DNA of 64,000 nt from Isoptericola cucumis (GTDB lineage Bacteria; Actinomycetota; Actinomycetes; Actinomycetales; Cellulomonadaceae): assembly GCF_014635665.1 (NCBI RefSeq), contig NZ_BMDG01000001.1:186001-250000 (forward strand), read 5' to 3'. Below the pieces are notes generated by a model that worked only from the letters and a program-made list of their open reading frames with translations, ran no database searches and was not told the origin of the DNA. Made by a program: the position numbers and the translations under genes. Positions 19,579-27,489 of the stretch are shown here, one piece after another. Every line of letters starts with the position of its first letter. The first letter of the stretch is position 1.

Positions 19579-20226
19579 ATGACGCGCAGCCGGCCGGACC
19601 GCCCCGGAGCCCAGGAATGGGTGCCCGACGACGCCCGTGTGGAGGCGCTCACGGAGGCGTCGCACGCCTGCCGCGGCTGCGAGCTGTGGGCCGACGCGAC
19701 CCAGGTCGTGTTCTCGACGGGGCCCGAGGACGCCGGCCTGGCGCTCGTCGGGGAGCAGCCGGGCGACCGCGAGGACCGCGAGGGCGAGCCGTTCGTCGGA
19801 CCGGCCGGCCGGGTGCTCGCCGACGCGCTCGAGGCGGCCGGGCTCGACGCCGGCGGCGTGTACCTCACGAACGCCGTCAAGCACTTCCGCCACGTCGAGC
19901 GGGGCAAGCGCCGGCTGCACAAGACCCCCGACGTCGCGCACGTCCGGGCCTGCCTGCCGTGGCTGGAGGCCGAGCTGTCGGTGGTGCGACCGCGCGTGGT
20001 CGTCGCGCTCGGTGCCACCGCGGCGCGCGCGGTGCTCGGGCGGCCGGTGCGCGTCGGCGAGGTCCGGGGCACGCTCCTGGACGACGCCGAGGGCGTGCGC
20101 CCGGAGGCGGCCGTCGTCGTCACCACCCATCCGTCGTCGCTGCTGCGCCTGCGCGACCGCGCCGACCGCGACGCCGCCTTCGACGCGCTGGTCGCGGACC
20201 TGCGGGTGGCCGGCGCCGCCGTCTGA
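19579..20226 (+). CDS. udgX: UdgX, uracil-DNA glycosylase that crosslinks to uracil-DNA
   Basis: UdgX excises uracil and then stays covalently joined to the abasic DNA through a histidine in a family-specific loop (established for the Mycobacterium smegmatis protein). The 215 residues show motif A GEQPGDREDREGEPFVGPAG (from 58), the loop KRRLHKTP with the crosslinking histidine at 114, and motif B HPSSLLR (His184). Iron-sulfur cysteines are visible at 31, 34 and 125; a fourth Cys ligand is not obvious. The start has GGAGG 5-6 bases upstream. It lies divergent from peptide deformylase and upstream of an ABC exporter pair. The KRRxH loop separates it from family 4 and 5 UDGs. Confidence 0.93.
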   Translation: MTRSRPDRPGAQEWVPDDARVEALTEASHACRGCELWADATQVVFSTGPEDAGLALVGEQPGDREDREGEPFVGPAGRVLADALEAAGLDAGGVYLTNAVKHFRHVERGKRRLHKTPDVAHVRACLPWLEAELSVVRPRVVVALGATAARAVLGRPVRVGEVRGTLLDDAEGVRPEAAVVVTTHPSSLLRLRDRADRDAAFDALVADLRVAGAAV

Positions 20227-20363
20227 GCCGGCCCGCAGGTCCGTCCTCGCCCGGCCGGGTCCCGGGGGAACCCTGACCCCGCCGTCATACCTGAGGGGGA
20301 CCTGGGCGGCGCCCGGATCCGCTCGGAGGGCGACGCGCGCCGGCCCGCCCCGCGGGCACCCTG

Positions 20364-20377
20364 GGTGTCATGACACC
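20364..20377. promoter_or_regulatory. Palindrome centred on the start codon of the ABC ATPase gene
   Basis: GGTGTCATGACACC is a perfect 14-bp palindrome whose centre is the ATG at 20370. A dimeric repressor here would block both transcription and translation, particularly if the message is leaderless. No PadR or TetR gene lies next to it in the window. Confidence 0.4.
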
Positions 20378-21104
20378 TCTGCTGAGCGCGCGCGGACTCA
20401 CGATGCAGTACCCCGGCGGGGCCACGCCGGCCCTCGACGCCGTCGACCTCGACATCGCGCCGGGCACGTCGGTCGCCGTCATGGGCGCGTCGGGCTCGGG
20501 CAAGACGACGCTGCTGCACTGCCTCGCCGGCATCCTGCGGCCCACGGCGGGGTCGGTGACCTTCGCGTCCGGGTCCGGGCCGGTCGACGTCGCGACGCTC
20601 GGCGACGACGCCCGCGCCCGGCTGCGGCGCGAGGAGCTCGGCTTCGTCTTCCAGCAGGGGCTGCTGCTCGGCGAGCTCACCGCGCTGGAGAACGTGGCCG
20701 TCGCGCGGATGCTCGGCGGCGTCCCCCGCGCGCAGGCGGAGGCCGAGGCCGCGCAGTGGCTCACCCACCTGGGCCTGGCCGGCATGGAGCAGCGCCGCCT
20801 CGGCGAGCTGTCCGGCGGGCAGGCGCAGCGCGTCGCCATCGCGCGCGCCCAGGTCACCGGGGCCCGGCTCATCTTCGCCGACGAGCCCACCGGCGCGCTG
20901 GACTCCACCACGTCCGAGGAGGTGCTCGACCTCCTGCTGGCGGCCGTGGCCGCCGGGCGCACCCTCGTCGTCGTCACGCACGACGCCGACGTCGCGCGCC
21001 GGTGCGCCCGCACCGTCGTGCTGCGCGACGGGCGCGTCGTCTCCGACACGGCCCTCGCGGCCGCCGCCGGCGGGGCCGCGACCCCGGGCGAGGTCGCCCG
21101 ATGA
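20370..21104 (+). CDS. ABC transporter ATP-binding protein (MacB/LolD type)
   Basis: 244 residues, one complete nucleotide-binding domain: Walker A GASGSGKTT (about 34-42), Q-loop VFQQGLLLGELTALENV, signature LSGGQAQRVAIARA, Walker B LIFADEPTGALD and switch VVVTHDADVA. It energises the permease encoded next, whose ATG overlaps its TGA (ATGA). The MacB/LolD class acts as an exporter or mechanotransmitter, for example for peptides, antibiotics or lipoproteins. No two-component system is adjacent, unlike BceAB-type modules. The start is overlapped by a palindrome and has no ribosome site, suggesting a leaderless message. Confidence 0.92.
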   Translation: MTPLLSARGLTMQYPGGATPALDAVDLDIAPGTSVAVMGASGSGKTTLLHCLAGILRPTAGSVTFASGSGPVDVATLGDDARARLRREELGFVFQQGLLLGELTALENVAVARMLGGVPRAQAEAEAAQWLTHLGLAGMEQRRLGELSGGQAQRVAIARAQVTGARLIFADEPTGALDSTTSEEVLDLLLAAVAAGRTLVVVTHDADVARRCARTVVLRDGRVVSDTALAAAAGGAATPGEVAR

Positions 21105-22486
21105 ACGCCGCCGTCCCCGGCGCCCGGCCCACCGGCGCGCTCGTCACCGCCGTGCGCCTCGCCCCCCTGTTCGCCCGGCGGCGCGACGGCGACCGGCTCG
21201 CGCTCTGGCTGCCGGTCGTGAGCTTCGCCGTCGTCACGGCCCTGCTGGAGCTCGTGGCGGGCGGCGCGCAGGCGTTCTTCCGCTGGGACGACGACCTCGC
21301 CAGCACCTACCAGACGCTCGCGGTGATCGCCCTCGTGCTGCTGCTCGTGCCGCTCGGCACCGTGGGGGCCTCCGCCGCCCGCCTGGCCGCGCGCCGCCGC
21401 GACGAGCGCCTCTCGTCCCTGCGCCTGCTCGGCGCCACGACCGGCACCGTCACCACGCTGACCGTCCTCGAGGCCGCCGCCACCGCGTTCGTCGGAGCAC
21501 TGGCCGGGACCCTGCTGTACGGGGTCACCGCTCCCCTGCTCGGCCTGCTGCAGTTCCGCGGGGAGGCGCTCGGCGCCCAGGTGTGGGTGCCGTGGTGGTG
21601 GCTGCCCCTCGCCGTGGCGGTCGTGACGCTGCTCGCCGCCGCGAGCGCCGTGGCCGGGCTGCGTGCCGTGGTCGTGACGCCGCTGGGCGTGCGCACGCGG
21701 CAGCGGCCGGGGACGGCGCACTGGGTGCGCGTGGTGATCGCCGGTGCCGTGCTGCTGGCCGGGCTGGGGCTGATGCAGCTGCTCGGAGTGCTCGGCCAGA
21801 TGGGCGGCATCGTCGCGATCGTCGGCGCCCTGGCGGCGTCGTTCGGCGCCATGCTGCTCGCGCTGGACGCCCTCGGCCCGTGGTTCGTGCGGGTGCGGGC
21901 CCGGCGTCAGGCCCGCAAGGCCGCGACCGTGCCGCGCCTGCTCGCCGCCCGCATGATCCTCGAGGACCCCAAGGCGACGTGGCGACAGGTCAGCGGCGTC
22001 GCGATGACCAGCTTCGTGGGCGTCTTCGGCGCCGTGGGCCTGGCGATGGCCAACCTGTCCGCGACCGAGGACATGGCCGCGGACGAGCGGTGGCTGATGC
22101 ACGACATCTCCACCGGCGTCCTCGTCACCGTGGCGGGCTCGTTCCTCATGGTCGCCTGCTCGGTGGGCATCAACCAGGCCGCCGCCACCCTCGACCGCGC
22201 GGCGGTGCACGTCTCGCTCGACCGGCTGGGCGTGCCGCGCACCGTCATGGCCGAGGCGTCGCGCCGCTCCGTGATGTCCGCCCTGTGGATGGTGGCGGGC
22301 GGCTCCGCGCTCTGCGCCGCCGTGCTGCTGTTCCCACTGGTCGGCTTCGCGATCTTCGTGCAGCCGATCGCCGTCGCCACCGCGCTCGCCGTGTTCGCCG
22401 CGGGGTTCGGTGCGGTGCGCGGGGCTGCGGCGCTCAGCGCGCGGCTGGTGCCCGGCATCCTCGCGCGGCCCGAGCGGGTGCTCTGA
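21101..22486 (+). CDS. FtsX-like ABC transporter permease
   Basis: 461 residues; partner of the ATP-binding protein upstream (4-base ATGA overlap). The pattern is one N-terminal membrane helix and two FtsX domains with about 7-8 helices in all. The first covers about 65-200, with TVGASAARLAARRRDERLSSL as its coupling region. The second covers about 300-450, with DRAAVHVSLDRLGVPRTV. There is no large MacB-type periplasmic domain, so it is not a MacB efflux subunit in the strict sense. Substrate unknown; defence against membrane-active peptides is the usual role of such actinobacterial pairs. Confidence 0.88.
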   Translation: MNAAVPGARPTGALVTAVRLAPLFARRRDGDRLALWLPVVSFAVVTALLELVAGGAQAFFRWDDDLASTYQTLAVIALVLLLVPLGTVGASAARLAARRRDERLSSLRLLGATTGTVTTLTVLEAAATAFVGALAGTLLYGVTAPLLGLLQFRGEALGAQVWVPWWWLPLAVAVVTLLAAASAVAGLRAVVVTPLGVRTRQRPGTAHWVRVVIAGAVLLAGLGLMQLLGVLGQMGGIVAIVGALAASFGAMLLALDALGPWFVRVRARRQARKAATVPRLLAARMILEDPKATWRQVSGVAMTSFVGVFGAVGLAMANLSATEDMAADERWLMHDISTGVLVTVAGSFLMVACSVGINQAAATLDRAAVHVSLDRLGVPRTVMAEASRRSVMSALWMVAGGSALCAAVLLFPLVGFAIFVQPIAVATALAVFAAGFGAVRGAAALSARLVPGILARPERVL

Positions 22487-22489
22487 GGG

Positions 22490-22798
22490 TCACTCGCTCC
22501 CGTCGGTCTTCTTGCCCGTCTCCCGCTCCCACGCGTCGAGCTGCTGGGTCAGTGCCCGGGCGAGCTCGAACACCTGCTGCGGCGGGATCCGCACCCGCGA
22601 CACGACGCGGCCGGGCACGACCCGGCCGGTGACCGCCCCCGTCGAGGGGTCGGTCACCGGCTGGGGCGGCTTGGTCGCCGCCACGAAGTCGATGACGAAC
22701 GACGTCGACGTGTGCCACAGCGACGCGAAGTCGGCCGGGACGCCGCCCTCGAGCTCCGTGGGGACGTCGATCTTGAACTTGACCTCGTTGCTCGTCAT
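22490..22798 (-). CDS. DUF3467 protein
   Basis: 102 residues. Matches the small DUF3467 family by size and pattern: a strand-rich N-terminus (EVKFKIDVPTELEGGVPADF), then WHTSTSFVIDF and a hydrophobic middle, and a C-terminal amphipathic helix (PPQQVFELARALTQQLDAWE). Function unknown. Start 22798 is chosen because AGGGTGG sits 6 bases upstream; a GTG three codons earlier overlaps that site. Its stop lies only three bases from the convergent permease stop, with no terminator between them. Confidence 0.85.
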   Translation of the reverse strand: MTSNEVKFKIDVPTELEGGVPADFASLWHTSTSFVIDFVAATKPPQPVTDPSTGAVTGRVVPGRVVSRVRIPPQQVFELARALTQQLDAWERETGKKTDGSE

Positions 22799-22879
22799 GC
22801 CTGCCACCCTGACGCACGACGGGCGCCGCGACCACCCCCGCGCGCCGGTCGCCCGTCGAGGGCGACACCGCGGCGGCGC

Positions 22880-24361
22880 TCAGATCGGCATGCCGACGTA
22901 CTGGGTCTCCTGGTACTCGGCGATGCCCTCGTAGCCGCCCTCGCGCCCGGTGCCGGACTGCTTCATCCCGCCGAACGGGGCGGCCGCGTTGGAGATGACG
23001 CCCACGTTCAGGCCGAGCAGCCCGAACTCGAGCCGCTCCGCGAACGCCAGCCCGCGCCGCACGTCCTGCGTGAAGACGTAGGACGCCAGCCCGTACTCCG
23101 TGGAGTTGGCGAGCGCGGCGGCCTCGTCCTCGGTGCGGAACGTCGCCACCGGGGCCACGGGCCCGAAGATCTCCTCGCGCATGCAGCGCGCGTCGGCGGG
23201 CACGTCGCGCAGCAGGGTCGCGGGGTAGAAGTGGCCGGGCCCGTCGGGGCGCTCGCCCCCGACGACGACCTGGGCGCCGCGCCCGACGGCGTCGGCCACC
23301 AGCTCCGTCACCGAGTCCACCGCCTTCGGCTCGACGAGCGGGCCCAGCGTGACCCCGTCGTCGAGCCCGTTGCCGGTCACGACCCCGCGCATCCTCGCGG
23401 CGAGGCGGTCGACGAACTCGTCGACCACGGACTCGTGCACGTAGAAGCGGTTCGCGGCCGTGCACGCCTCGCCGCCGTTGCGCAGCTTGGCCGCCATCGC
23501 GCCGTCGACCGCCTTGTCCAGGTCGGCGTCCTCGAAGACGACGAGCGGCGCGTTGCCGCCCAGCTCCATCGAGGTGCGCAGCACGTTGTCGGTCGCCGAC
23601 CGCAGCAGGCTCTGCCCGACCGGGGTCGAGCCGGTGAACGACAGCTTCCGCAGGCGGGGGTCGGCCAGGATCGGCGTGCTGACGGCCGACGCGGACGCCG
23701 CCGGCAGCACGTTCAGCACCCCGGCCGGCAGCCCGGCGTCCAGCATGATCTGCGCGAAGTGCAGCGACGTGAGCGGGGTGAGCCGGGCCGGCTTGAGCAC
23801 CATCGTGCAGCCCGCGGCCACGGCCGGCGCCACCTTGCGGGTCGCCATCGCCAGCGGGAAGTTCCACGGCGTGATGAGCAGGCACGGGCCCACCGGGCGG
23901 CGCTGGACCAGCATCCGCAGGGTGCCCTCGGGGGTGTGCGCGTACCGGCCCTCGTCGTGCGTGGCCTGCTCCGCGAACCAGCGCAGGAACTCGCCGCCGT
24001 AGGTGACCTCGCCGCGCGCCTCGGCCAGCGGCTTGCCCATCTCGAGCGTCATGAGCAGGGCGAGCTCCTCGCGCCGCTCCTGCACCAGGGCGAACGCCCG
24101 GCGCAGGATCTCCGCGCGCTCGCGGGCCGGGGTGGCGGCCCAGGACTCCTGCGCCCCGGCGGCGGCGTCCATCGCGGCGCGCGCGTCGTCGGCGGTGCCC
24201 GACGCCACGTGGGCGAGGACCTCCTCGGTGGCCGGGTTCTCGACGGCGAACGTGCCGCCGTCCGACGCGTCGCGCCAGGCGCCGTCGATCAGCAGCCCGG
24301 TCGGGACGGAGGAGAGGACGGCGGACACACGGTCATGAACAGCAACGGTCATGGACGCCAT
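22880..24361 (-). CDS. NAD(P)-dependent aldehyde dehydrogenase, succinate-semialdehyde-like
   Basis: 493 residues of the ALDH superfamily. Visible elements: Rossmann segment TPWNFPLAMATRKVAPA, catalytic Cys300 in GEACTAANRFYV, general-base Glu in MELGGNAPLVVF, and GPVAPVATF near the C-terminus. The overall pattern is closest to the GabD/GabD2 class (succinate semialdehyde to succinate), though the actual aldehyde is uncertain. ATG 24361 is used; another ATG three codons in (24352) is equally possible. Beside it lie a PucR-type regulator, a zinc alcohol dehydrogenase and a permease, which together look like an alcohol-to-acid catabolic route. Confidence 0.92.
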   Translation of the reverse strand: MASMTVAVHDRVSAVLSSVPTGLLIDGAWRDASDGGTFAVENPATEEVLAHVASGTADDARAAMDAAAGAQESWAATPARERAEILRRAFALVQERREELALLMTLEMGKPLAEARGEVTYGGEFLRWFAEQATHDEGRYAHTPEGTLRMLVQRRPVGPCLLITPWNFPLAMATRKVAPAVAAGCTMVLKPARLTPLTSLHFAQIMLDAGLPAGVLNVLPAASASAVSTPILADPRLRKLSFTGSTPVGQSLLRSATDNVLRTSMELGGNAPLVVFEDADLDKAVDGAMAAKLRNGGEACTAANRFYVHESVVDEFVDRLAARMRGVVTGNGLDDGVTLGPLVEPKAVDSVTELVADAVGRGAQVVVGGERPDGPGHFYPATLLRDVPADARCMREEIFGPVAPVATFRTEDEAAALANSTEYGLASYVFTQDVRRGLAFAERLEFGLLGLNVGVISNAAAPFGGMKQSGTGREGGYEGIAEYQETQYVGMPI

Positions 24362-24464
24362 GCTGCCACCATCGCCGCGGCCCGTCCGATGTCACGGCGT
24401 CCACCGCCGCCCGCGCACGGTGTGCGGCCGCACACCCGGCCGCCGCGCCACGTGGCGGCAGGAC

Positions 24465-26204
24465 TCAGCGGCCCAGGCCCACCTGCGCGTCGCGCACCCG
24501 CAGCGCCAGGTGGGTGTCGAGCCGGCGGGGCGAGACGTCCCAGCCCGGGCCGAGCAGCAGGCCGATGCGCTCCAGCCGCTGGCGCACCGTGTTGCGGTGC
24601 AGGTGCAGCAGCTCGGCGACGCGCGCCACGTTGCCGTCCGACTCCAGGTAGTAGAAGGCCGTGCGGGTCAGGTCGGCCGACCGCTCCGCGTCGTAGGCCA
24701 CGAGCGGGTCGATGCCGGCGGTGAGCGACGGCGGCAGCTCACCGCTGCGCGCCAGCCCCAGGAGCGCGCCGAGCATCCCGAGCTCGCCGCCGTCGAGCAC
24801 GCCGTCCCGGTCGAGGGTGACCAGCGAGCCCAGCGCGAGCTGCGCCCGGCGGTGCGCGTCGGGCAGCCCGCCGAGCGGGGCCGGCCCGCCCGACCCCACG
24901 CGCAGCCGCCACCCGTTCCTCGCCGCCGTGCGGCGCAGCGACTCCTCCCACGCCGGGTCGGCGGTCACCAGGCACACGTGGTCCTCGTGCGCCGTGAGCA
25001 CCGACCGCGCCGCGGCCGCGCGCAGCACCTGGAGCCGGGGTCGCAGGTCCGCGGGCGGCGTCGCGACGGCGACGCACCACAGCCGGTCGTCCGGGTGCAG
25101 GCCCCACCGGCGCATGCGCCGGTCCAGCCGTTCGCGCGGCACGTCGCGGCCGCCGACGCCCAGCAGGTCGTCGTGCAGCTCGTGCTGGCCCCGCAGGTCC
25201 GCGTCCTCCTCCGCACGGGCGAACAGCAGCGCGAGCGCCGCGTGCACCGCGACCCGCTCGAGCAGCGCGCGCTCCGGCTCGTCGAGCGGCGCCGAGGCGG
25301 CCAGCGTGCCCAGGTGCTCGGTGGCGGCGGTGACCGCGACGACGGTGGCGGGTCGCTCGAGTGGGTCGGGTCGGGAAGGCGCAGGCGGGTCGCGCGGGTC
25401 GGACCGGTCGGGTTCCGACGTGGCCAGCACGACGCCGGCGGGGTCGCTCAGCCGCAGGTCGCAGTCCAGCACGCCGGCGCCGAGGGTGAGCACCCGGCGC
25501 ACGTCGGGCGCCACCATGACGGCGTCCATGAGGCGGCGGTCGAGCTCCAGCACGCGCGTGGCGAGCGTCAGCTCCGCGGCGCTGCGGCGTTGCTCGCGGT
25601 CGAGCCGCTCGGCGTGCCGCGCGATCTCCTCGAAGCGCAGCGAGTTGTCGATCGCGACGGCCGCCTGCGCCGCGACGGACTCCACGACGCCGACCTCCTC
25701 GGGGCTGTACCGGCGCGGCCGGCGGTCGGCGACGATGAGCGCGCCGATGACCTTCCCCGCCACGGTCAGCGGCGCACCCATGATGGCGTGCACGCCCTCC
25801 GCGCGGACGATCTCGTCCACCTCCGGGTCGTGCGCGATGGCGTCGTCCTCCGCGTACTGCGACGTCTGGTAGGGCGCGAGGCCGGTCGCGACCTGGCCGA
25901 GCACCCCGGCGCCGAGCGGCATGCGCAGCGTCCGGTAGGCGGCGGTGGCGACGCCGTCGGAGCGGCGGATGTAGGTGTCGCCGCGGGCCGGGTCGTTGAG
26001 GCTGATGTACGCCATGTCGGCGACGACGATGGCGCGGGTGCGGCGCACGATCGCCTGCAGCAGGGCCTCCACGTCGCGCAGGGCCGTGAGGTCGGTCGCG
26101 GTGTCGAGCAGCACGCGCAGCAGCTCCTCGCGCGACCGGTGCGACGCCCCGGACGCCGCGGTCGGCTCCCCCGACTCCTCCGCCGATGTGTGCTCCACGC
26201 ACAC
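24465..26204 (-). CDS. GAF-domain transcriptional regulator, PucR/CdaR type
   Basis: 579 residues. A GAF sensor domain lies at about 25-185 (VRRTRAIVVADMAYISLNDP, MPLGAGVLGQVATG), followed by a helical linker (HAERLDREQRRSAAELTLA) and a second sensor-like region. The C-terminal PucR helix-turn-helix covers about 505-575 (TAFYYLESDGNVARVAELLH, LHRNTVRQRLERI). The family activates catabolic genes in response to small metabolites. It lies divergent from the zinc alcohol dehydrogenase across about 100 bases and next to the aldehyde dehydrogenase, so these are its likely targets. The start is GTG; another GTG lies two codons in. Confidence 0.9.
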   Translation of the reverse strand: MCVEHTSAEESGEPTAASGASHRSREELLRVLLDTATDLTALRDVEALLQAIVRRTRAIVVADMAYISLNDPARGDTYIRRSDGVATAAYRTLRMPLGAGVLGQVATGLAPYQTSQYAEDDAIAHDPEVDEIVRAEGVHAIMGAPLTVAGKVIGALIVADRRPRRYSPEEVGVVESVAAQAAVAIDNSLRFEEIARHAERLDREQRRSAAELTLATRVLELDRRLMDAVMVAPDVRRVLTLGAGVLDCDLRLSDPAGVVLATSEPDRSDPRDPPAPSRPDPLERPATVVAVTAATEHLGTLAASAPLDEPERALLERVAVHAALALLFARAEEDADLRGQHELHDDLLGVGGRDVPRERLDRRMRRWGLHPDDRLWCVAVATPPADLRPRLQVLRAAAARSVLTAHEDHVCLVTADPAWEESLRRTAARNGWRLRVGSGGPAPLGGLPDAHRRAQLALGSLVTLDRDGVLDGGELGMLGALLGLARSGELPPSLTAGIDPLVAYDAERSADLTRTAFYYLESDGNVARVAELLHLHRNTVRQRLERIGLLLGPGWDVSPRRLDTHLALRVRDAQVGLGR

Positions 26205-26302
26205 AGCGTAGGCCCTCAGATGGTCGTGACGACGTGGTTGCCGGCGGGCCGACGTCGTTACCGTGAGCCGATCCCCGACCAGACGACGAGAGGTGGACGA
26301 CG

Positions 26303-27406
26303 GTGCGCATCACCGGGGCAGTCCTGGAGGAGATCGGCCGTCCGCGCCCCTACGCGGCGTCGACGCCGATCAGCGTCGCGGAGCTCGAGCTCGGCGAGCC
26401 CGGCCCCACGGAGGTGCGGGTCCGCATCGAGGCGGCGGGGGTGTGCCACTCCGACCTGTCCGTCGTGGACGGCAACCGCGTGCGGCCGTTGCCGATGCTG
26501 CTCGGGCACGAGGCCGCGGGCCGCGTGGAGGCGGTCGGCGACGACGTGTTCGACGTCGCCGTCGGGCAGCGCGTGGTGATGGCGTTCCTGCCGCGCTGCG
26601 GCGAGTGCGCCGGCTGCGCCACGGACGGCCGGCTGCCGTGCACGGCCGGGAGCGCCGCCAACAACGAGGGCCGCCTGCTGCACGGCGGCCGCCGCCTGGA
26701 GCGCGACGGCGAGCCGGTGCACCACCACCTCGGGGTGTCCGGGTTCGCGACCCACGCCGTCGTCGACCGCGCCTCGCTCGTCCCGGTGGACGACGACGTG
26801 CCGCCCGAGGTCGCGTGCGTGCTCGGCTGCGCCGTCCTCACCGGCGGCGGGGCCCTGCTCAACGCCGTCGCGCCCGCCGAGGGCGAGAGCGTCATGGTGG
26901 TCGGCCTGGGCGGCGTCGGCGTCGCGGCGCTGCTCACCGCCGTCGCGGTCGGCGCGGGCGAGGTCATCGCCGTCGACACGCTCGACGACAAGCTCGCCCT
27001 CGCGCGCGAGCTCGGCGCCGACCGGGCCCTCACCCCCGCCGAGGTCGCCGAGCAGGGCGTGCGCGCCTCCCACGTCATCGAGTGCGCCGGCAGCGCGCGG
27101 GCCTTCGAGACCGCCTTCGGCGCCACCGCGCCCGGCGGCCGGACCGTCACCGTGGGCCTGCCCGACCCGGCCGCCCGCGCCCAGCTCTCGCCGCTGACCG
27201 TCACGGCCGAGGCGCGCACCGTCATCGGCTCCTACCTGGGCTCGGCGGTGCCGGCGCGCGACATCCCCACCTTCGCGCAGTGGTGGCGCGAGGGCCGCCT
27301 GCCGGTGGAGCGCCTCATCAGCCGGCGCATCCGCCTCGACGAGATCAACGACGCCATGGACGAGCTCGCCGACGGACGCGCCGTCCGCCAGGTGATCGTC
27401 TTCTGA
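26303..27406 (+). CDS. Zinc-dependent alcohol dehydrogenase (class III-like MDR)
   Basis: 367 residues of the medium-chain dehydrogenase family. Catalytic zinc ligands: Cys in GVCHSDLS, His-Glu in LGHEAAGRVE, and Cys in VLGCAVLTG. Structural zinc cysteines: CGECAGCATDGRLPC. NAD site: GLGGVGVAAL with an Asp (VDTLDD) favouring NAD. The pattern resembles mycothiol/NDMA-type alcohol dehydrogenases of actinobacteria. The GTG start at 26303 has GAGAGG upstream. The permease gene follows 83 bases later on the same strand. Substrate alcohol unknown. Confidence 0.92.
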   Translation: MRITGAVLEEIGRPRPYAASTPISVAELELGEPGPTEVRVRIEAAGVCHSDLSVVDGNRVRPLPMLLGHEAAGRVEAVGDDVFDVAVGQRVVMAFLPRCGECAGCATDGRLPCTAGSAANNEGRLLHGGRRLERDGEPVHHHLGVSGFATHAVVDRASLVPVDDDVPPEVACVLGCAVLTGGGALLNAVAPAEGESVMVVGLGGVGVAALLTAVAVGAGEVIAVDTLDDKLALARELGADRALTPAEVAEQGVRASHVIECAGSARAFETAFGATAPGGRTVTVGLPDPAARAQLSPLTVTAEARTVIGSYLGSAVPARDIPTFAQWWREGRLPVERLISRRIRLDEINDAMDELADGRAVRQVIVF

Positions 27407-27489
27407 AGACCGGGGGCGCCGACGACGACGCCCCACGACCCGACCACCGGGACACCGTTGCCCCGACCTGCAAGGACGCAAAGACACTC

